DNA of 64,000 nt from Rugamonas fusca (GTDB lineage: Bacteria; Pseudomonadota; Gammaproteobacteria; Burkholderiales; Burkholderiaceae_D), in NCBI RefSeq assembly GCF_014042365.1, contig NZ_JACEZS010000017.1, positions 1-64,000 of the forward strand, given 5' to 3'. Under the pieces are notes generated by a model. It saw only the letters and a list, made by a program, of their open reading frames with translations, searched no databases and was not told the DNA's origin. Position numbers and translations under genes: made by a program. Below, piece by piece: positions 1-9,372 of the stretch (its first letter is position 1; each line of letters starts with the position of its first letter).

Positions 1-116
1 TATATTACTCACCCGTTCGCCACTCGCCGCCAGGTTGCCCCGCGCTGCCGTTCGACTTGCATGTGTAAGGCATGCCGCCAGCGTTCAATCTGAGCCAGGA
101 TCAAACTCTTCAGTTT
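1..116 (-). rRNA. 16S ribosomal RNA, 5' end (partial)
   Basis: Read on the minus strand, this stretch starts with AAACTGAAGAGTTTGATC and continues into the universal 27F primer site, GAACGCTGGCGGCATGCC and the CACATGCAAGTCGAACG block. This is the conserved 5' end of bacterial 16S rRNA, in a betaproteobacterial form. The gene runs leftward out of the window, so only about 116 bases are present. The mature 5' end is placed by analogy with E. coli. Confidence 0.97.
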
Positions 117-300
117 AATCTCTGTTTTTTGGCATTGCTGCCACCGCTATTGCTAGCGGGTCGCTCACTCAAAATACTGACAGGCCACTTCCTAAGAAGC
201 GTCCTATTTCATTTATTTCTTGTGAACATTTGATATTTTAAGTATCGCGGAGACTAGCTCCGCGTGCACTTCCATCAAACGTCCACACTTATCGACTGTG

Positions 301-314
301 AATTGTTAAAGAAC
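301..314 (-). promoter_or_regulatory. rrn leader boxA antitermination site
   Basis: The minus-strand sequence GTTCTTTAACAATT closely matches the boxA element (TGCTCTTTAACAATT in E. coli) that recruits NusB/NusE for rRNA antitermination. It lies about 190 bases upstream of the 16S 5' end, between the promoter and the gene, as expected for an rrn leader. Confidence 0.85.
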
Positions 315-464
315 TTTATTCGGTACTGCTTGCGGCGTTGTTGACAAAGCGTTTTGTTTGTCAGCCGCGAAGAAGAAAGAGTATGAAGCGTTTAGATCGT
401 TTCGTCAACCCCTTCTTCTATCCCGCTCAACTCGCACTACATGCGCCGTTTTGCGGGGAGGCGA

Positions 465-493
465 ACTATAGCAAAGGGCGAGACGGCTGACAA
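465..493 (-). promoter_or_regulatory. rRNA operon promoter (P1-like)
   Basis: On the minus strand a -35 hexamer TTGTCA (488-493) is followed by exactly 17 bases and a -10 hexamer TATAGT (465-470), then a GC-rich discriminator. It points at the 16S gene and sits upstream of boxA. The divergent radical SAM gene starts at 539, so this 420-base gap is explained as the rrn promoter and leader region. Confidence 0.8.
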
Positions 494-538
494 GGCCGAC
501 AGCGTAAAATAGCGGTTTCACCGATCCGCACTTCCGTC

Positions 539-2053
539 ATGACCATCCTGCTCACCACCCTCAACGCCCGCTACACCCACGCTTCGCTGGGCCTGCGCTA
601 CCTGTTAGCCAATATGGGGCCGTTGCAGGAACAGACCAGGCTGCAGGAATTTGTCATTGGCGCCAAGACCACCGAGATCGTGGAACGCATCCTGGCCCAC
701 CAGCCGCGCATCGTCGGTTTCGGCATCTATATATGGAATGTCGAGGAAACCACCAAGGTCGTGGCCATGCTCAAGCGTGTGGCGCCGCAAGTGGTCGTCG
801 TATTGGGCGGACCGGAGGTATCGCACGAACCGGGCGAACAGCAGATCGTCCAGCTGGCCGATTACCTGATCACCGGCTGGGGCGACGTCACCTTCCCCAA
901 GCTGTGCGGCGAAATCCTGCACGGCCCCAAGCCGCTGATGAAGATCCATGCCGGCGTCCAGCCGCCGATGGCGGAGATCAAGCTGCCGTATTCGTTCTAC
1001 AGCGACGACGACATCAAGAACCGCACCATCTACGTGGAGGCGTCGCGCGGCTGCCCGTTCAAGTGCGAGTTCTGCCTGTCTGCCCTGGACAAGACGGCCT
1101 GGCCATTCAATCTGGACGCCTTCCTCGCTGAACTGGAAGGACTGCATGCACGCGGCGCCCGCCTGTTCAAGTTCGTCGACCGCACCTTCAACCTGAACAT
1201 CAAGACCAGCCTGAAGATCATGCAGTTCTTCCTCGATAAGCTGGCCGCCCATCCCGACGATCCGGTCTATGCCCACTTTGAACTGGTGCCTGATCACCTG
1301 CCCGACGCGCTCAAGGAAGGCATCAGCAAGTTCCCGCCCGGCGCGCTGCAATTCGAGATCGGCATCCAGAGCTTCAACCCCGAGGTGCAAACCCTCGTCA
1401 GCCGCAAGCAGGACAATCAGAAGGCGGCCGACAACATCCGCTGGCTGACCACCCAATCGCACGCCCACATGCACGTGGACCTGATCGCCGGCCTGCCCGG
1501 CGAGGACGTGGCCAGCTTCGCGCGTGGCTTCAACCATCTGTGGTCGCTCCAGCCGCACGAGATCCAGTTCGGCATTCTCAAGCGCCTGCGCGGCACGCCC
1601 ATCATCCGCCACACGGAAGCGTACGGCCTGGTGTTCGAGCCATACGCGCCCTACACCATCCTGGCCAACAAGGACATCGACTTCCCCACCATGCAGCGCC
1701 TGGTGCGCTTCGCCCGCTACTGGGACCTGGTGGCCAACTCGGGCCGCTTCGCCCACACGCTGCCGGTGCTGCTGGGTGACGACGCATTCGAGAACTTCAT
1801 GGACTTCTCTGACTGGCTGTACGCGAACACGGACGCCACCCACCGCATCGCGCTCGACCGCCTCGCCGCAATGGTGTCGAAATGGCTGCAGACGCGCGGC
1901 ATGAGCAAAGCAGCCGCCGACGCACTGCTGGCCAGCGACTACGCGGGCCGCAACGAATCGGGCTCGCGCCTCAAGCCAGCCGCCGCGAATGCGCCGACAG
2001 CACGGACCGAAACGGCGGCGCCGCAGCGCCAGGCGCGCCACCTGGCGGCCTGA
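539..2053 (+). CDS. B12-binding-domain radical SAM protein (DUF4080 type)
   Basis: A 504-residue radical SAM enzyme of unknown substrate. The N-terminal ~140 residues look like the Rossmann-type cobalamin-binding fold found in this family, with the stretch VVVLGGPEVS. The radical SAM cluster motif CxxxCxxC is at C172, C176 and C179 (CPFKCEFC), so a [4Fe-4S] cluster for SAM cleavage is expected. The C-terminal ~130 residues match the usual DUF4080 tail in position. The gene stands alone, divergent from the rRNA promoter, with no strong Shine-Dalgarno sequence before the ATG. It is a cytosolic protein. The family assignment is firm from the motif and layout; the reaction cannot be read from the sequence. 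Confidence 0.88.
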   Translation: MTILLTTLNARYTHASLGLRYLLANMGPLQEQTRLQEFVIGAKTTEIVERILAHQPRIVGFGIYIWNVEETTKVVAMLKRVAPQVVVVLGGPEVSHEPGEQQIVQLADYLITGWGDVTFPKLCGEILHGPKPLMKIHAGVQPPMAEIKLPYSFYSDDDIKNRTIYVEASRGCPFKCEFCLSALDKTAWPFNLDAFLAELEGLHARGARLFKFVDRTFNLNIKTSLKIMQFFLDKLAAHPDDPVYAHFELVPDHLPDALKEGISKFPPGALQFEIGIQSFNPEVQTLVSRKQDNQKAADNIRWLTTQSHAHMHVDLIAGLPGEDVASFARGFNHLWSLQPHEIQFGILKRLRGTPIIRHTEAYGLVFEPYAPYTILANKDIDFPTMQRLVRFARYWDLVANSGRFAHTLPVLLGDDAFENFMDFSDWLYANTDATHRIALDRLAAMVSKWLQTRGMSKAAADALLASDYAGRNESGSRLKPAAANAPTARTETAAPQRQARHLAA

Positions 2054-2116
2054 ATCACCCCGGGACCGCGGGTGACAGCGGTGGCGGTCCCGCCCAAACT
2101 CCCTTAAACTGGCGTC

Positions 2117-3232
2117 ATGCCTTCCGTCCAAGAGCCCACCCTCACTCTCGATCCCGGCGCCGCCACGGCCACCGGCACCTGGCAAGTCCACGCACTCGCG
2201 CTGGGCAATGCGATGCATACGCTCACCGGGCAGCTCAATACACTGAAGGACAAAGCCGGTATCAAGTGGGACCTGACGGGCATCGACAGCATGGACCACA
2301 TCGGCGCCCAGTTACTGTGGAACGCCTGGGGCAAGGCCCGTCCCGCCTCATTGCGGCTGGCGCCGGGACAGGAAGAATTCTTCAAGCGGCTGGAAGCGGC
2401 CGGCAAGCTGGAACTGAAAGCCCCGCGCAAGCAGCGCCTGACCTCCGTCATGGTGCTGGGCTTCGCGATGATGCAGTTCTTCGAACATTTGCGCGGCATG
2501 ATCACGCTGGTAGGCGCCGTCACGCAAGACATGCTCCGCTTCGCACGCCATCCGCTGCGCGGCCCGTGGCGCGAGATCTCGGCCAACATCTTCCACGCCG
2601 GCCCGCAGGCGCTGGGCATCACGGCGCTGGTCGGCTTCCTGATCGGCGTGGTGCTGTCCTACCTGTCGGCCCAACAGCTGCGCAATTTTGGCGGCGACAT
2701 TTACCTGGTCAACCTGCTCGGCATGAGCATCATCCGCGAACTGGGGCCGCTGCTGGCGGCCATCCTCGTGGCTGGCCGTTCCGGCTCCTCGATCACGGCG
2801 CAACTGGGCGTGATGCGGGTGACGGAAGAACTGGACGCCATGCTGGTGATGGGCATCTCGCACGGCTTCCGCCTGATCCTGCCCAAGGTGATCGCACTGG
2901 CCGTCTGCATGCCCCTGCTGGTGATCTGGACCGACGTCATGGCGCTGATCGGCGGCATGGTGTCGGCTAACGTGGAACTGCACCTGTCGCCGTACTACTT
3001 CATCGAAAAGCTGCCGGACGCCGTGCCGCTGGCGAACTACATGATCGGCCTGGGCAAGGGCGCCGTGTTCGGCGTGCTGATCGCGCTGGTGGCCTGCCAC
3101 TTCGGCCTGCGTATCAAGCCCAACACGGAAAGCCTGGGGCGCGGCACCACCACCTCGGTGGTCACCGCCATCACCGTCGTGATCCTGGCCGACGCCGTGT
3201 TTGCGATCCTGTTCAACGGTGTGGGGTACTGA
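2117..3232 (+). CDS. MlaE-family lipid ABC transporter permease with N-terminal STAS-like domain
   Basis: A 371-residue inner-membrane permease of the MlaE/YrbE family. It pairs with an ATPase and an MCE protein to move phospholipids between inner and outer membrane. The first ~110 residues are soluble and resemble a STAS domain (here fused, whereas in E. coli Mla it is the separate MlaB). From about residue 120 on there are hydrophobic segments and the family signature region LGMSIIRELGPLLAAIL. Its stop overlaps the start of the next gene (TGATG), so translation is probably coupled. It is first in a four-gene operon of permease, ATPase, MCE protein and auxiliary lipoprotein. Confidence 0.9.
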   Translation: MPSVQEPTLTLDPGAATATGTWQVHALALGNAMHTLTGQLNTLKDKAGIKWDLTGIDSMDHIGAQLLWNAWGKARPASLRLAPGQEEFFKRLEAAGKLELKAPRKQRLTSVMVLGFAMMQFFEHLRGMITLVGAVTQDMLRFARHPLRGPWREISANIFHAGPQALGITALVGFLIGVVLSYLSAQQLRNFGGDIYLVNLLGMSIIRELGPLLAAILVAGRSGSSITAQLGVMRVTEELDAMLVMGISHGFRLILPKVIALAVCMPLLVIWTDVMALIGGMVSANVELHLSPYYFIEKLPDAVPLANYMIGLGKGAVFGVLIALVACHFGLRIKPNTESLGRGTTTSVVTAITVVILADAVFAILFNGVGY

Positions 3233-4110
3233 TGGACGAGAACCTGCCTGCCCCCACGTCCAACTGCGGCGCGCCCAACACGGGCGTGCTGAAACTTGAC
3301 GGCAGCGTGCCCGTGGTGGAGATCACGGGCCTGTGGACCAAGTTCGGCCGCACCGTCGTGCACCAGGACTTGAACCTGGCCATCCAGGCGGGCGAGATCC
3401 TGTCCATCGTGGGCGGCTCCGGCACCGGCAAGACGGTGCTGCTGCGCCAGATGCTGGGACTGGAACGCCCCGCGCGCGGCTGCGTGCGCGTGTTCGGCGA
3501 GGACATCAGCGAAGTCGATGCGAGCCAGTTGCAAAAGCTGCGCAACCACTGGGGCATGCTGTTCCAGCAGGGCGCGCTGTACTCGGCCCTGACCGTGTTC
3601 GAGAACATCGCCCAGCCCCTGCGTGAACTGCACAAGATCCCGGAGGACCTGGTGCGCGACGCGGTGCTGCTGAAGATGAACATGGTGGGACTGGGGCCCG
3701 AACACGCCGACAAGATGCCGTCCGACCTGTCCGGCGGCATGGTCAAGCGGGTGGCGCTGGCGCGCGCGCTGGCGCTGGAGCCGCAACTGCTGTTCCTGGA
3801 CGAACCGACGGCCGGCCTCGATCCCGACCTGTCGGAAAGCTTCGTCGCGCTGATCAAATCGCTGCACCGCGAACTGGGGCTGACGGTGGTGATGGTCACC
3901 CACGACCTCGACACACTGTTCGCGCTCTCGACCCGCATCGCCGTGCTGGCCGAAAAACACGTGATCGCCATCGGCCCCACGCGCGAGCTGTTGAAGATCG
4001 ACCACCCATTCATCAAGGAGTTCTTCCTGGGCGACCGCGGCCGCCGCGCGCTGGAAGCGCTCGACGCGTCCCCGCCGCAGCCCAAGAGCGCGCCGGACGT
4101 GGCCCCCTGA
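3232..4110 (+). CDS. MlaF-like ABC transporter ATP-binding protein
   Basis: A 292-residue ABC ATPase. Walker A GGSGTGKT is at residues 61-68, signature LSGGM near 166, Walker B LLFLDEPTAGLDP near 187-199, and the switch histidine lies in VTHDLD near 223. It should energise the MlaE-like permease encoded just upstream, with which it shares a base in the TGATG overlap. About 25 residues of low-complexity N-terminal extension precede the ABC core. The neighbouring MCE gene supports a lipid-transport role rather than another ABC family. Confidence 0.92.
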   Translation: MDENLPAPTSNCGAPNTGVLKLDGSVPVVEITGLWTKFGRTVVHQDLNLAIQAGEILSIVGGSGTGKTVLLRQMLGLERPARGCVRVFGEDISEVDASQLQKLRNHWGMLFQQGALYSALTVFENIAQPLRELHKIPEDLVRDAVLLKMNMVGLGPEHADKMPSDLSGGMVKRVALARALALEPQLLFLDEPTAGLDPDLSESFVALIKSLHRELGLTVVMVTHDLDTLFALSTRIAVLAEKHVIAIGPTRELLKIDHPFIKEFFLGDRGRRALEALDASPPQPKSAPDVAP

Positions 4111-4128
4111 ACACGCATCGGAGCATCC

Positions 4129-5067
4129 ATGGAAAACAGATCACACGCCCTCATGACAGGCTTCTTCACGATCACGCTGGTGATCGCGGCGGTGCTGTTC
4201 GGCCTCTGGTTCAATCGCGACCGTATCGAACGCGTGCCCTACCAGCTGGCCACCACCCAGCCCGTGCCGGGCCTGAACCCGCAGGCGCAGGTGCGCTACC
4301 GTGGCCTGCAGGTGGGCAAAGTGGCCAGCATCGGCTTCGATCCCAAGGTGACGGGCCAGATCCTCGTCACCCTGAGCATCAATCCGGACGCGCCCATCAC
4401 CAGGACTACCTTCGCCACGCTGGGCTACCAGGGCGTGACGGGCATCGCCTACGTCCAGCTGGACGACGACAAGGTCGGCTCGCCGCTGCTGGGCACCAGC
4501 GCCGACAATCCCACCCGCATCCCGCTGCGCCCCGGCCTGGTCGACCAATTGGAAAAGCGGGGCAAACAGATTTTGTCGCAGGCCGAACAGGCGGCCGACC
4601 GCCTGAATGCCTTGCTCAGTCCCGCCAACCAGCGTGTCATGCTGTCCGCCTTCAGCGACATCAGCGCCGCCGCCAAAGCGTACGGCGCGCTGCCGGAGCA
4701 GCTGCAGCCCACCATCGCCCGCCTGCCCGCGCTGGCCGACCAGGCCCAGGGCGCGCTGCAATCGGTCACCGCGCTGGCCAACGACGCGCGCCGCCTGACC
4801 ACCAGCCTGCAAGCGCCCGACGGGCCGCTGGCGCGCATGAGCGGCACGGTGGACCGGGTCGGCCTGTCGGTGGAAGCGGTCACCAGCGGCGTCGAGATGG
4901 ACGCGCTGCCGCACGTGATCTCGCTCACCGACGAATCGCGCTCGTCGATGCGGGCCGTGAAGAACACCATGAACAAGCTTAATGAACGTCCGCAAAGCCT
5001 GCTGTTCGGCGCCCCCGGCACCCCGCCCGGCCCCGGCGAAGACGGCTTCACGGCGCCGGCCAAATGA
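4129..5067 (+). CDS. MCE-family (MlaD-like) lipid-binding protein
   Basis: A 312-residue periplasmic MCE protein with one N-terminal membrane anchor (about residues 8-28, followed by FNRDR). The MCE domain follows at about 35-115, with the typical stretch VRYRGLQVGKVASIGFD. The remaining ~190 residues are helical and Ala/Leu/Gln-rich, as in MCE proteins that form a tube or needle across the periplasm. The gene follows the ATPase after 18 bases and overlaps an upstream ATG of the next gene. It likely carries phospholipid between the permease and the outer membrane. Confidence 0.9.
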   Translation: MENRSHALMTGFFTITLVIAAVLFGLWFNRDRIERVPYQLATTQPVPGLNPQAQVRYRGLQVGKVASIGFDPKVTGQILVTLSINPDAPITRTTFATLGYQGVTGIAYVQLDDDKVGSPLLGTSADNPTRIPLRPGLVDQLEKRGKQILSQAEQAADRLNALLSPANQRVMLSAFSDISAAAKAYGALPEQLQPTIARLPALADQAQGALQSVTALANDARRLTTSLQAPDGPLARMSGTVDRVGLSVEAVTSGVEMDALPHVISLTDESRSSMRAVKNTMNKLNERPQSLLFGAPGTPPGPGEDGFTAPAK

Positions 5068-5078
5068 GGAGCCCTGCG

Positions 5079-5693
5079 ATGACCAACCTTTCCCGCCTGG
5101 CCACGCTGGCCGCACTGGCCGCCCCATTGCTGCTGAGCGCCTGCGCCAGCGGCGGCGGCCGCACCGCCACCACCCTGTACGACTTCGGCCCGCTGCCGCC
5201 AGCGACGGCGGCGCCCGCGCCGACGCCGCTGCCGGCCCTGATCGTGGCCGACGTGGACGGCCCGCCCGCGCTCGACTCGGAACGCATGCAATACCGGCTG
5301 CTGTACGCTGACGCGCGCCAGGCCCGCCCCTATGCCTACAATCAGTGGACCAGCACCCCGCCCCAGCTGCTGACCCAGCGCATCAAGGCGCGCCTGGCGC
5401 AGGCCGGCGTCAAGGTGCTGACCGCCACGGACGTGGGCAGTGGCGCGCCCATGCTGCGGCTGGAACTGGACGACTTTGCGCAGAACTTCGCCAGCGCCAC
5501 CCAGAGCAGCGGCGCGCTGACCGTGCGCGCCTCGCTGTTCCGCAGCCACCGGCTGGTGGACCAGCGCACCTTCCAGCGCAGCAGCCCCGCTCCCAGCGCC
5601 GACGCGGCCGGCGGCGCCCACGCGCTGGCCGACGCCAGCGACGCGCTGGCCGCCGACCTGCTGGCGTGGCTGGCCACGCTGCCACCCCAATGA
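5079..5693 (+). CDS. PqiC-like ABC-type transport auxiliary lipoprotein
   Basis: A 204-residue lipoprotein. The signal peptide ends in the lipobox LLSAC, so the mature protein starts with a lipidated cysteine near residue 22. The body fits the ABC-transport auxiliary (PqiC-type) family that accompanies MCE systems at the outer membrane, with the stretch RLLYADARQARPYAYNQW. I chose the ATG at 5079 over the one at 5064 because GAGGAG sits seven bases before it and the signal peptide then begins normally (MTNLSRL). It is last in the lipid-transport operon. Confidence 0.83.
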   Translation: MTNLSRLATLAALAAPLLLSACASGGGRTATTLYDFGPLPPATAAPAPTPLPALIVADVDGPPALDSERMQYRLLYADARQARPYAYNQWTSTPPQLLTQRIKARLAQAGVKVLTATDVGSGAPMLRLELDDFAQNFASATQSSGALTVRASLFRSHRLVDQRTFQRSSPAPSADAAGGAHALADASDALAADLLAWLATLPPQ

Positions 5694-5711
5694 CGTAGCG
5701 ATATCGCAGCG

Positions 5712-6923
5712 ATGACGCAGCAAACCGAACCACCAGCGGCCGATCCGGGCCCGATGCAAGGGCCTGGACAAGCGGCGGGCCACGCGCCGCAGCCAGCGGA
5801 CAAGCCCGCCGCCACGCCCGGCCGCAGCTCGGCGCTCGCGCGCGCGGCGCTGCTGGCCTACGTGCTCTTGATCGTGTACGCCAGCTGGTACCCGTTCTCG
5901 GGCTGGCAGAACCACGGGCTGTCGCCGCTGATCTTCCTCGAACACGTCGAGCTGCCGCGCTACTGGACCAAGTTCGACGCCATCACCAACGTCATCGGCT
6001 ACATCCCGCTCGGTACCTTGATCGTGTACGCGCTGTATCCACGCGTGACGCGGCTGGCCGCCTGGCTGCTGGCCAGCGCCAGCGGCGTGCTGCTGTCCGG
6101 CCTGATGGAGGCCGTGCAGACCTATCTGCCCAGCCGCGTGTCGTCCAACCTGGACTTCTACACCAACGCGGCCGGCTGCTCCCTCGGTGCGCTGATCGGC
6201 GTGCTCACCGTGCGCCGCCTGCTCGACCAGAGCCAGTTGACCCGGCTGCGGCGGCGCTGGTTCGCGCCGCAGGCCAGCCAGGGGCTGGTGCTGCTGGCCC
6301 TGTGGCCGCTGGCGCAGATCTACCCGCAAAGCTTTTTGTTCGGCCACGGCCAGTTGCTGCCCATCCTGTCCGAATGGCTGTCCGAACTGCTGGACACGGA
6401 AATCGACCTGGGCGCCTGGCTGCGCCCCGTGGCCACGCTGACGGTGGAACAATACTGGCTGTCCGAAACCATCATCACGGCCTGCGGCATGGTGGGCGCG
6501 GCCCTCACGCTGCTGTGCCTGCTGCGCCGGCCGGCGCCGCGCGCCACGCTGGTGGCGGCGCTGGTGGGGGCGGCCATCGTCGTCAAGGCGCTGGCCACGG
6601 CACTGCTGTTCTCGCCCGAGAACGCGTTCGTGTGGGTCACCCCGGGCGCCGAAGGCGGCTTGCTGATCGGCGCCATCATGCTGGCCGGCCTCGCGTTCGC
6701 GCCGCACGTGGCGCAGCGCCGGCTGGCGGCCCTGACTTTGCTGCTGAGCCTGCTCATCGTCAACACCACGCCGGCCAACCCGTATTTCGTGGCCACGCTG
6801 CAAACCTGGGTGCAAGGAAAGTTCCTCAACTTCAATGGCGCGGCCCAGTTCCTGTCGCTGCTGTGGCCATGCTTCACGGTCTGGTACCTGTGGCTGCCCG
6901 CGCACGGCCAGCAGCGGACGTGA
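5712..6923 (+). CDS. VanZ family membrane protein
   Basis: A 403-residue multi-spanning membrane protein with a VanZ-like N-terminal half. After a Pro/Ala-rich cytoplasmic leader come a membrane segment (ALLAYVLLIVYASWYPFSGW), the conserved DAITNVIGYIPLG motif and the stretch SSNLDFYTNAAG typical of VanZ. The C-terminal half adds several more hydrophobic helices. It starts 18 bases after the lipoprotein gene and may be co-transcribed with the transporter. VanZ proteins have been tied to glycopeptide tolerance, but the function of this long Gram-negative form is unknown. Confidence 0.82.
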   Translation: MTQQTEPPAADPGPMQGPGQAAGHAPQPADKPAATPGRSSALARAALLAYVLLIVYASWYPFSGWQNHGLSPLIFLEHVELPRYWTKFDAITNVIGYIPLGTLIVYALYPRVTRLAAWLLASASGVLLSGLMEAVQTYLPSRVSSNLDFYTNAAGCSLGALIGVLTVRRLLDQSQLTRLRRRWFAPQASQGLVLLALWPLAQIYPQSFLFGHGQLLPILSEWLSELLDTEIDLGAWLRPVATLTVEQYWLSETIITACGMVGAALTLLCLLRRPAPRATLVAALVGAAIVVKALATALLFSPENAFVWVTPGAEGGLLIGAIMLAGLAFAPHVAQRRLAALTLLLSLLIVNTTPANPYFVATLQTWVQGKFLNFNGAAQFLSLLWPCFTVWYLWLPAHGQQRT

Positions 6924-6987
6924 CGACGGCCCGCATGGGGCCGCGATCGCGGGTATCATATCGGCTGCCAACCAACCCGAGATTGCC

Positions 6988-7305
6988 ATGAGCGACGACC
7001 TGTATTACCAACGCCACGTCTTTTTCTGCGTCAACCAGCGCGACGACGGCCGCCCCTGCTGCAGCGACCACAACGCCATCGCGGCCCAGAAGCACGCCAA
7101 GAAGCGCTGCAAGGAACTGGACATCAATGGCGCGGGCAAGGTCCGCATCAACCAGGCCGGCTGCCTGGACCGCTGCGACGAAGGCCCGGTGCTGGTGGTC
7201 TATCCCGAAGGCACGTGGTACACCTACGTGGACACGGCCGACATCGACGAAATCGTCGACAGCCACCTGGTCAACGGCAAGGTAGTGGAACGTCTGAAAA
7301 TCTGA
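6988..7305 (+). CDS. (2Fe-2S) ferredoxin domain protein, thioredoxin-like fold
   Basis: A small 105-residue protein with the cysteine pattern of thioredoxin-like 2Fe-2S ferredoxins: C14, C24/C25 and the pair C59/C63 in GCLDRC. It reads like the cyanobacterial and betaproteobacterial NuoE-like small ferredoxins, ending in a short helical tail. Translation can be read upstream in the same frame, but the family starts at MSDDLYYQRHVFFC and the ATG at 6988 fits. It lies between VanZ and the hydrolase gene, with 12 bases to the latter, so the two are probably one operon. The redox partner is unknown. Confidence 0.86.
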   Translation: MSDDLYYQRHVFFCVNQRDDGRPCCSDHNAIAAQKHAKKRCKELDINGAGKVRINQAGCLDRCDEGPVLVVYPEGTWYTYVDTADIDEIVDSHLVNGKVVERLKI

Positions 7306-7317
7306 CCCCTGATTCAC

Positions 7318-7971
7318 ATGAACAAGAACTCTGAAAAATTCACGCTGCCCGGCGGCGCCGGCCTGATGGAAGGCTTGATCGACTTTCCCAAGCACGCCCC
7401 GCGCGGCATCGCGCTGGTGGCCCATCCGCACCCGCTGTACGGCGGCACCATGGACAACAAGGTGGCCCAGACCCTGGCCCGCACCTTCGTCGGCCTCGGC
7501 TACGTGGCGGCCCGCATCAACTTCCGCGGCGTGGGCGCCTCCGAAGGCGTGCACGACCATGGCCACGGCGAGACGGACGACATGGCCGTGCTGCTGGAAC
7601 ACATGCAGCAGCGCTATCCGGGCTTGCCGGTCGCGTTGTCCGGCTTCTCGTTCGGCACCTTCGTGATGGGTCGCCTGCAGCAACAACTGGTGGCGGCCGG
7701 CACCCCGGCCGAGCGGCTGGTGATGATCGGCACGGCCGCCGGCAAATGGGACGTGGCCAACGTGCCAGCCGACACCATCGTCATCCACGGCGAGCTGGAC
7801 GAAACCATCCCGCTGAAGGACGTGTTCGACTGGGCCCGGCCGCAGGACTTGCCCGTGATCGTGATTCCCGGCGCCGACCACTTCTTCCACCGCAAGCTGC
7901 AGCACATCAAAGGCTGGGTCAGCCAGTTGTGGCACACGCGGCCGGAACAGAACACCGCAACGGCGGCCTGA
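7318..7971 (+). CDS. Alpha/beta hydrolase
   Basis: A 217-residue cytosolic alpha/beta hydrolase of the short dienelactone-hydrolase-like type. The nucleophile elbow GFSFG, the acidic residue in HGELDETIP and the histidine in PGADHFFH make up a complete Ser-Asp-His triad. The stretch NFRGVGASEG is typical of this family. Substrate is unknown; an esterase or thioesterase activity is the safe reading. It follows the ferredoxin gene by 12 bases. Confidence 0.88.
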   Translation: MNKNSEKFTLPGGAGLMEGLIDFPKHAPRGIALVAHPHPLYGGTMDNKVAQTLARTFVGLGYVAARINFRGVGASEGVHDHGHGETDDMAVLLEHMQQRYPGLPVALSGFSFGTFVMGRLQQQLVAAGTPAERLVMIGTAAGKWDVANVPADTIVIHGELDETIPLKDVFDWARPQDLPVIVIPGADHFFHRKLQHIKGWVSQLWHTRPEQNTATAA

Positions 7972-8036
7972 AGCCCTATAATGGGCGCGCCTGTTGCAGG
8001 CCGCCCGTCCCCCAACTTAAACACCCGATACGCAAC

Positions 8037-9182
8037 ATGAAAAAATTATTCGCCGCACTGGCCACCAGTGTGTTGATGATGACCGCCGCCGTCGCCCAGA
8101 CGCTGCCGCCGCCCACCATCGCCGCCAAGTCCTGGCTGCTGCTGGACGCCACCAGCGGCCAGATCATCGCCTCGCAAGACCCCAACGCCCGCATCGAGCC
8201 GGCCTCGCTGACCAAGATCATGACGGCCTACCTGACCTTCGCCGCCGTCAAGGACAAGAAGCTGGACCTGAACCAGATGGTCAACGTCTCCACCCACGCG
8301 TGGAAAGTCGATACCAGCAGCTCCAAGATGTTCATCGACCCCGCCACCCCGGTCAAGGTCAACGACCTGCTGTACGGCCTGATGGTGCAATCGGGTAACG
8401 ACGCGGCCGTGGCCCTGGCCGAAGCCGTGGCCGGCGACGAGTCCGCCTTCGTCGTGATGATGAACCGCGAAGCGCAGCGCATGGGCCTGACCTCGACCCA
8501 CTTCGCCAACCCGCACGGCCTGCCCAGCCCCGAGAACTACTCGACGGCGCAGGACTTGTCGGTGCTGGCCAAGCACGTGATCCAGGACTACCCCGAGTTC
8601 TACAAGATCGACTCCGTCAAGAGCTTCACCTACAACAAGATCACCCAGCAGAACCGCAACCGCCTGCTGTGGCTGGACCCGACCGTGGACGGCATGAAGA
8701 CGGGCCACACGGAAGCGGCCGGCTACTGCATGATCGCCTCGGCCCACCGCCCCAACGGCGCCAACGAGCGCCGCCTGATCGCCGTCGTGCTGGGGACGAA
8801 CTCCGACAGCGCCCGCACCCAGGAAAGCCAGAAGCTGCTCAACTGGGGCTTCCAGAACTTCGACACGGTCAAGCTGTACTCCAAGGGCCAGGCCATCGCC
8901 ACCCCGGAAATCTGGAAAGGTTCCAAGGGCAGCGTCAAGATCGGCTTCCCCAACGACGTGCTGGTGACCGTGCCCAAGGGCGTGGCGGCCAAGATGAAGC
9001 CGCTGCTGGAACGCAAGGACCCGCTGGTGGCCCCGCTGGCTGAAAACACCCGCGTCGGCACCCTCAAGATGATGGTTGACGGCAAGCCCCTGCTGGAATT
9101 GCCCGTGGTCGCGCTGGAGCCGGTGAACCAGGCCTCCATCTTCGGCCGCGCCTGGGATTCCATCCGCCTCTGGATGAAATAA
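8037..9182 (+). CDS. D-alanyl-D-alanine carboxypeptidase (PBP5/6 family)
   Basis: A 381-residue low-molecular-weight penicillin-binding protein that trims the terminal D-Ala of peptidoglycan pentapeptides. A signal peptide runs to AVAQ near residue 21. The active-site motifs are all present: SLTK with S57 and K60, SGN at 119-121, and KTG near 221. The C-terminal ~100 residues form the second beta-domain of PBP5/6 and end in WDSIRLWMK, a likely amphipathic membrane anchor. The start is set by the signal peptide. It corresponds to the dacA/dacC group; I cannot choose between the paralogues. A strong terminator follows. Confidence 0.95.
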   Translation: MKKLFAALATSVLMMTAAVAQTLPPPTIAAKSWLLLDATSGQIIASQDPNARIEPASLTKIMTAYLTFAAVKDKKLDLNQMVNVSTHAWKVDTSSSKMFIDPATPVKVNDLLYGLMVQSGNDAAVALAEAVAGDESAFVVMMNREAQRMGLTSTHFANPHGLPSPENYSTAQDLSVLAKHVIQDYPEFYKIDSVKSFTYNKITQQNRNRLLWLDPTVDGMKTGHTEAAGYCMIASAHRPNGANERRLIAVVLGTNSDSARTQESQKLLNWGFQNFDTVKLYSKGQAIATPEIWKGSKGSVKIGFPNDVLVTVPKGVAAKMKPLLERKDPLVAPLAENTRVGTLKMMVDGKPLLELPVVALEPVNQASIFGRAWDSIRLWMK

Positions 9183-9200
9183 GCTGTCCCTACCCCGATG

Positions 9201-9230
9201 AACAAAAGTCCACTTCGGTGGACTTTTGTT
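9201..9230 (+). terminator. Rho-independent terminator with UUCG tetraloop
   Basis: A perfect 13-base-pair inverted repeat (9201-9213 with 9218-9230) closes on the extra-stable TTCG tetraloop (9214-9217). The descending arm provides the T-rich stretch. It lies 18 bases after the carboxypeptidase stop. Confidence 0.93.
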
Positions 9231-9372
9231 TATTGTGATTTACTCTATGCGGTGCTAGCAACGGTCGAGCTCGCCGAAAGGGAAAATGTGCCACCGGGCC
9301 AAGTAGTCGTGTAACAATACTACTTGCAAATCGGAATTTAATCCCTGCCCTACCATCGCCCGAGAGCCCGCC

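Noticed and set aside
605..2299. Long minus-strand open frame antisense to the radical SAM gene
   Set aside because: It lies wholly opposite a gene with clear motifs, has the Arg/His-rich composition of a GC-rich shadow frame, and no family features.
4449..6989. Long minus-strand frame across the MCE and VanZ genes
   Set aside because: Composition is low-complexity and shadow-like, and the plus-strand genes are well supported.
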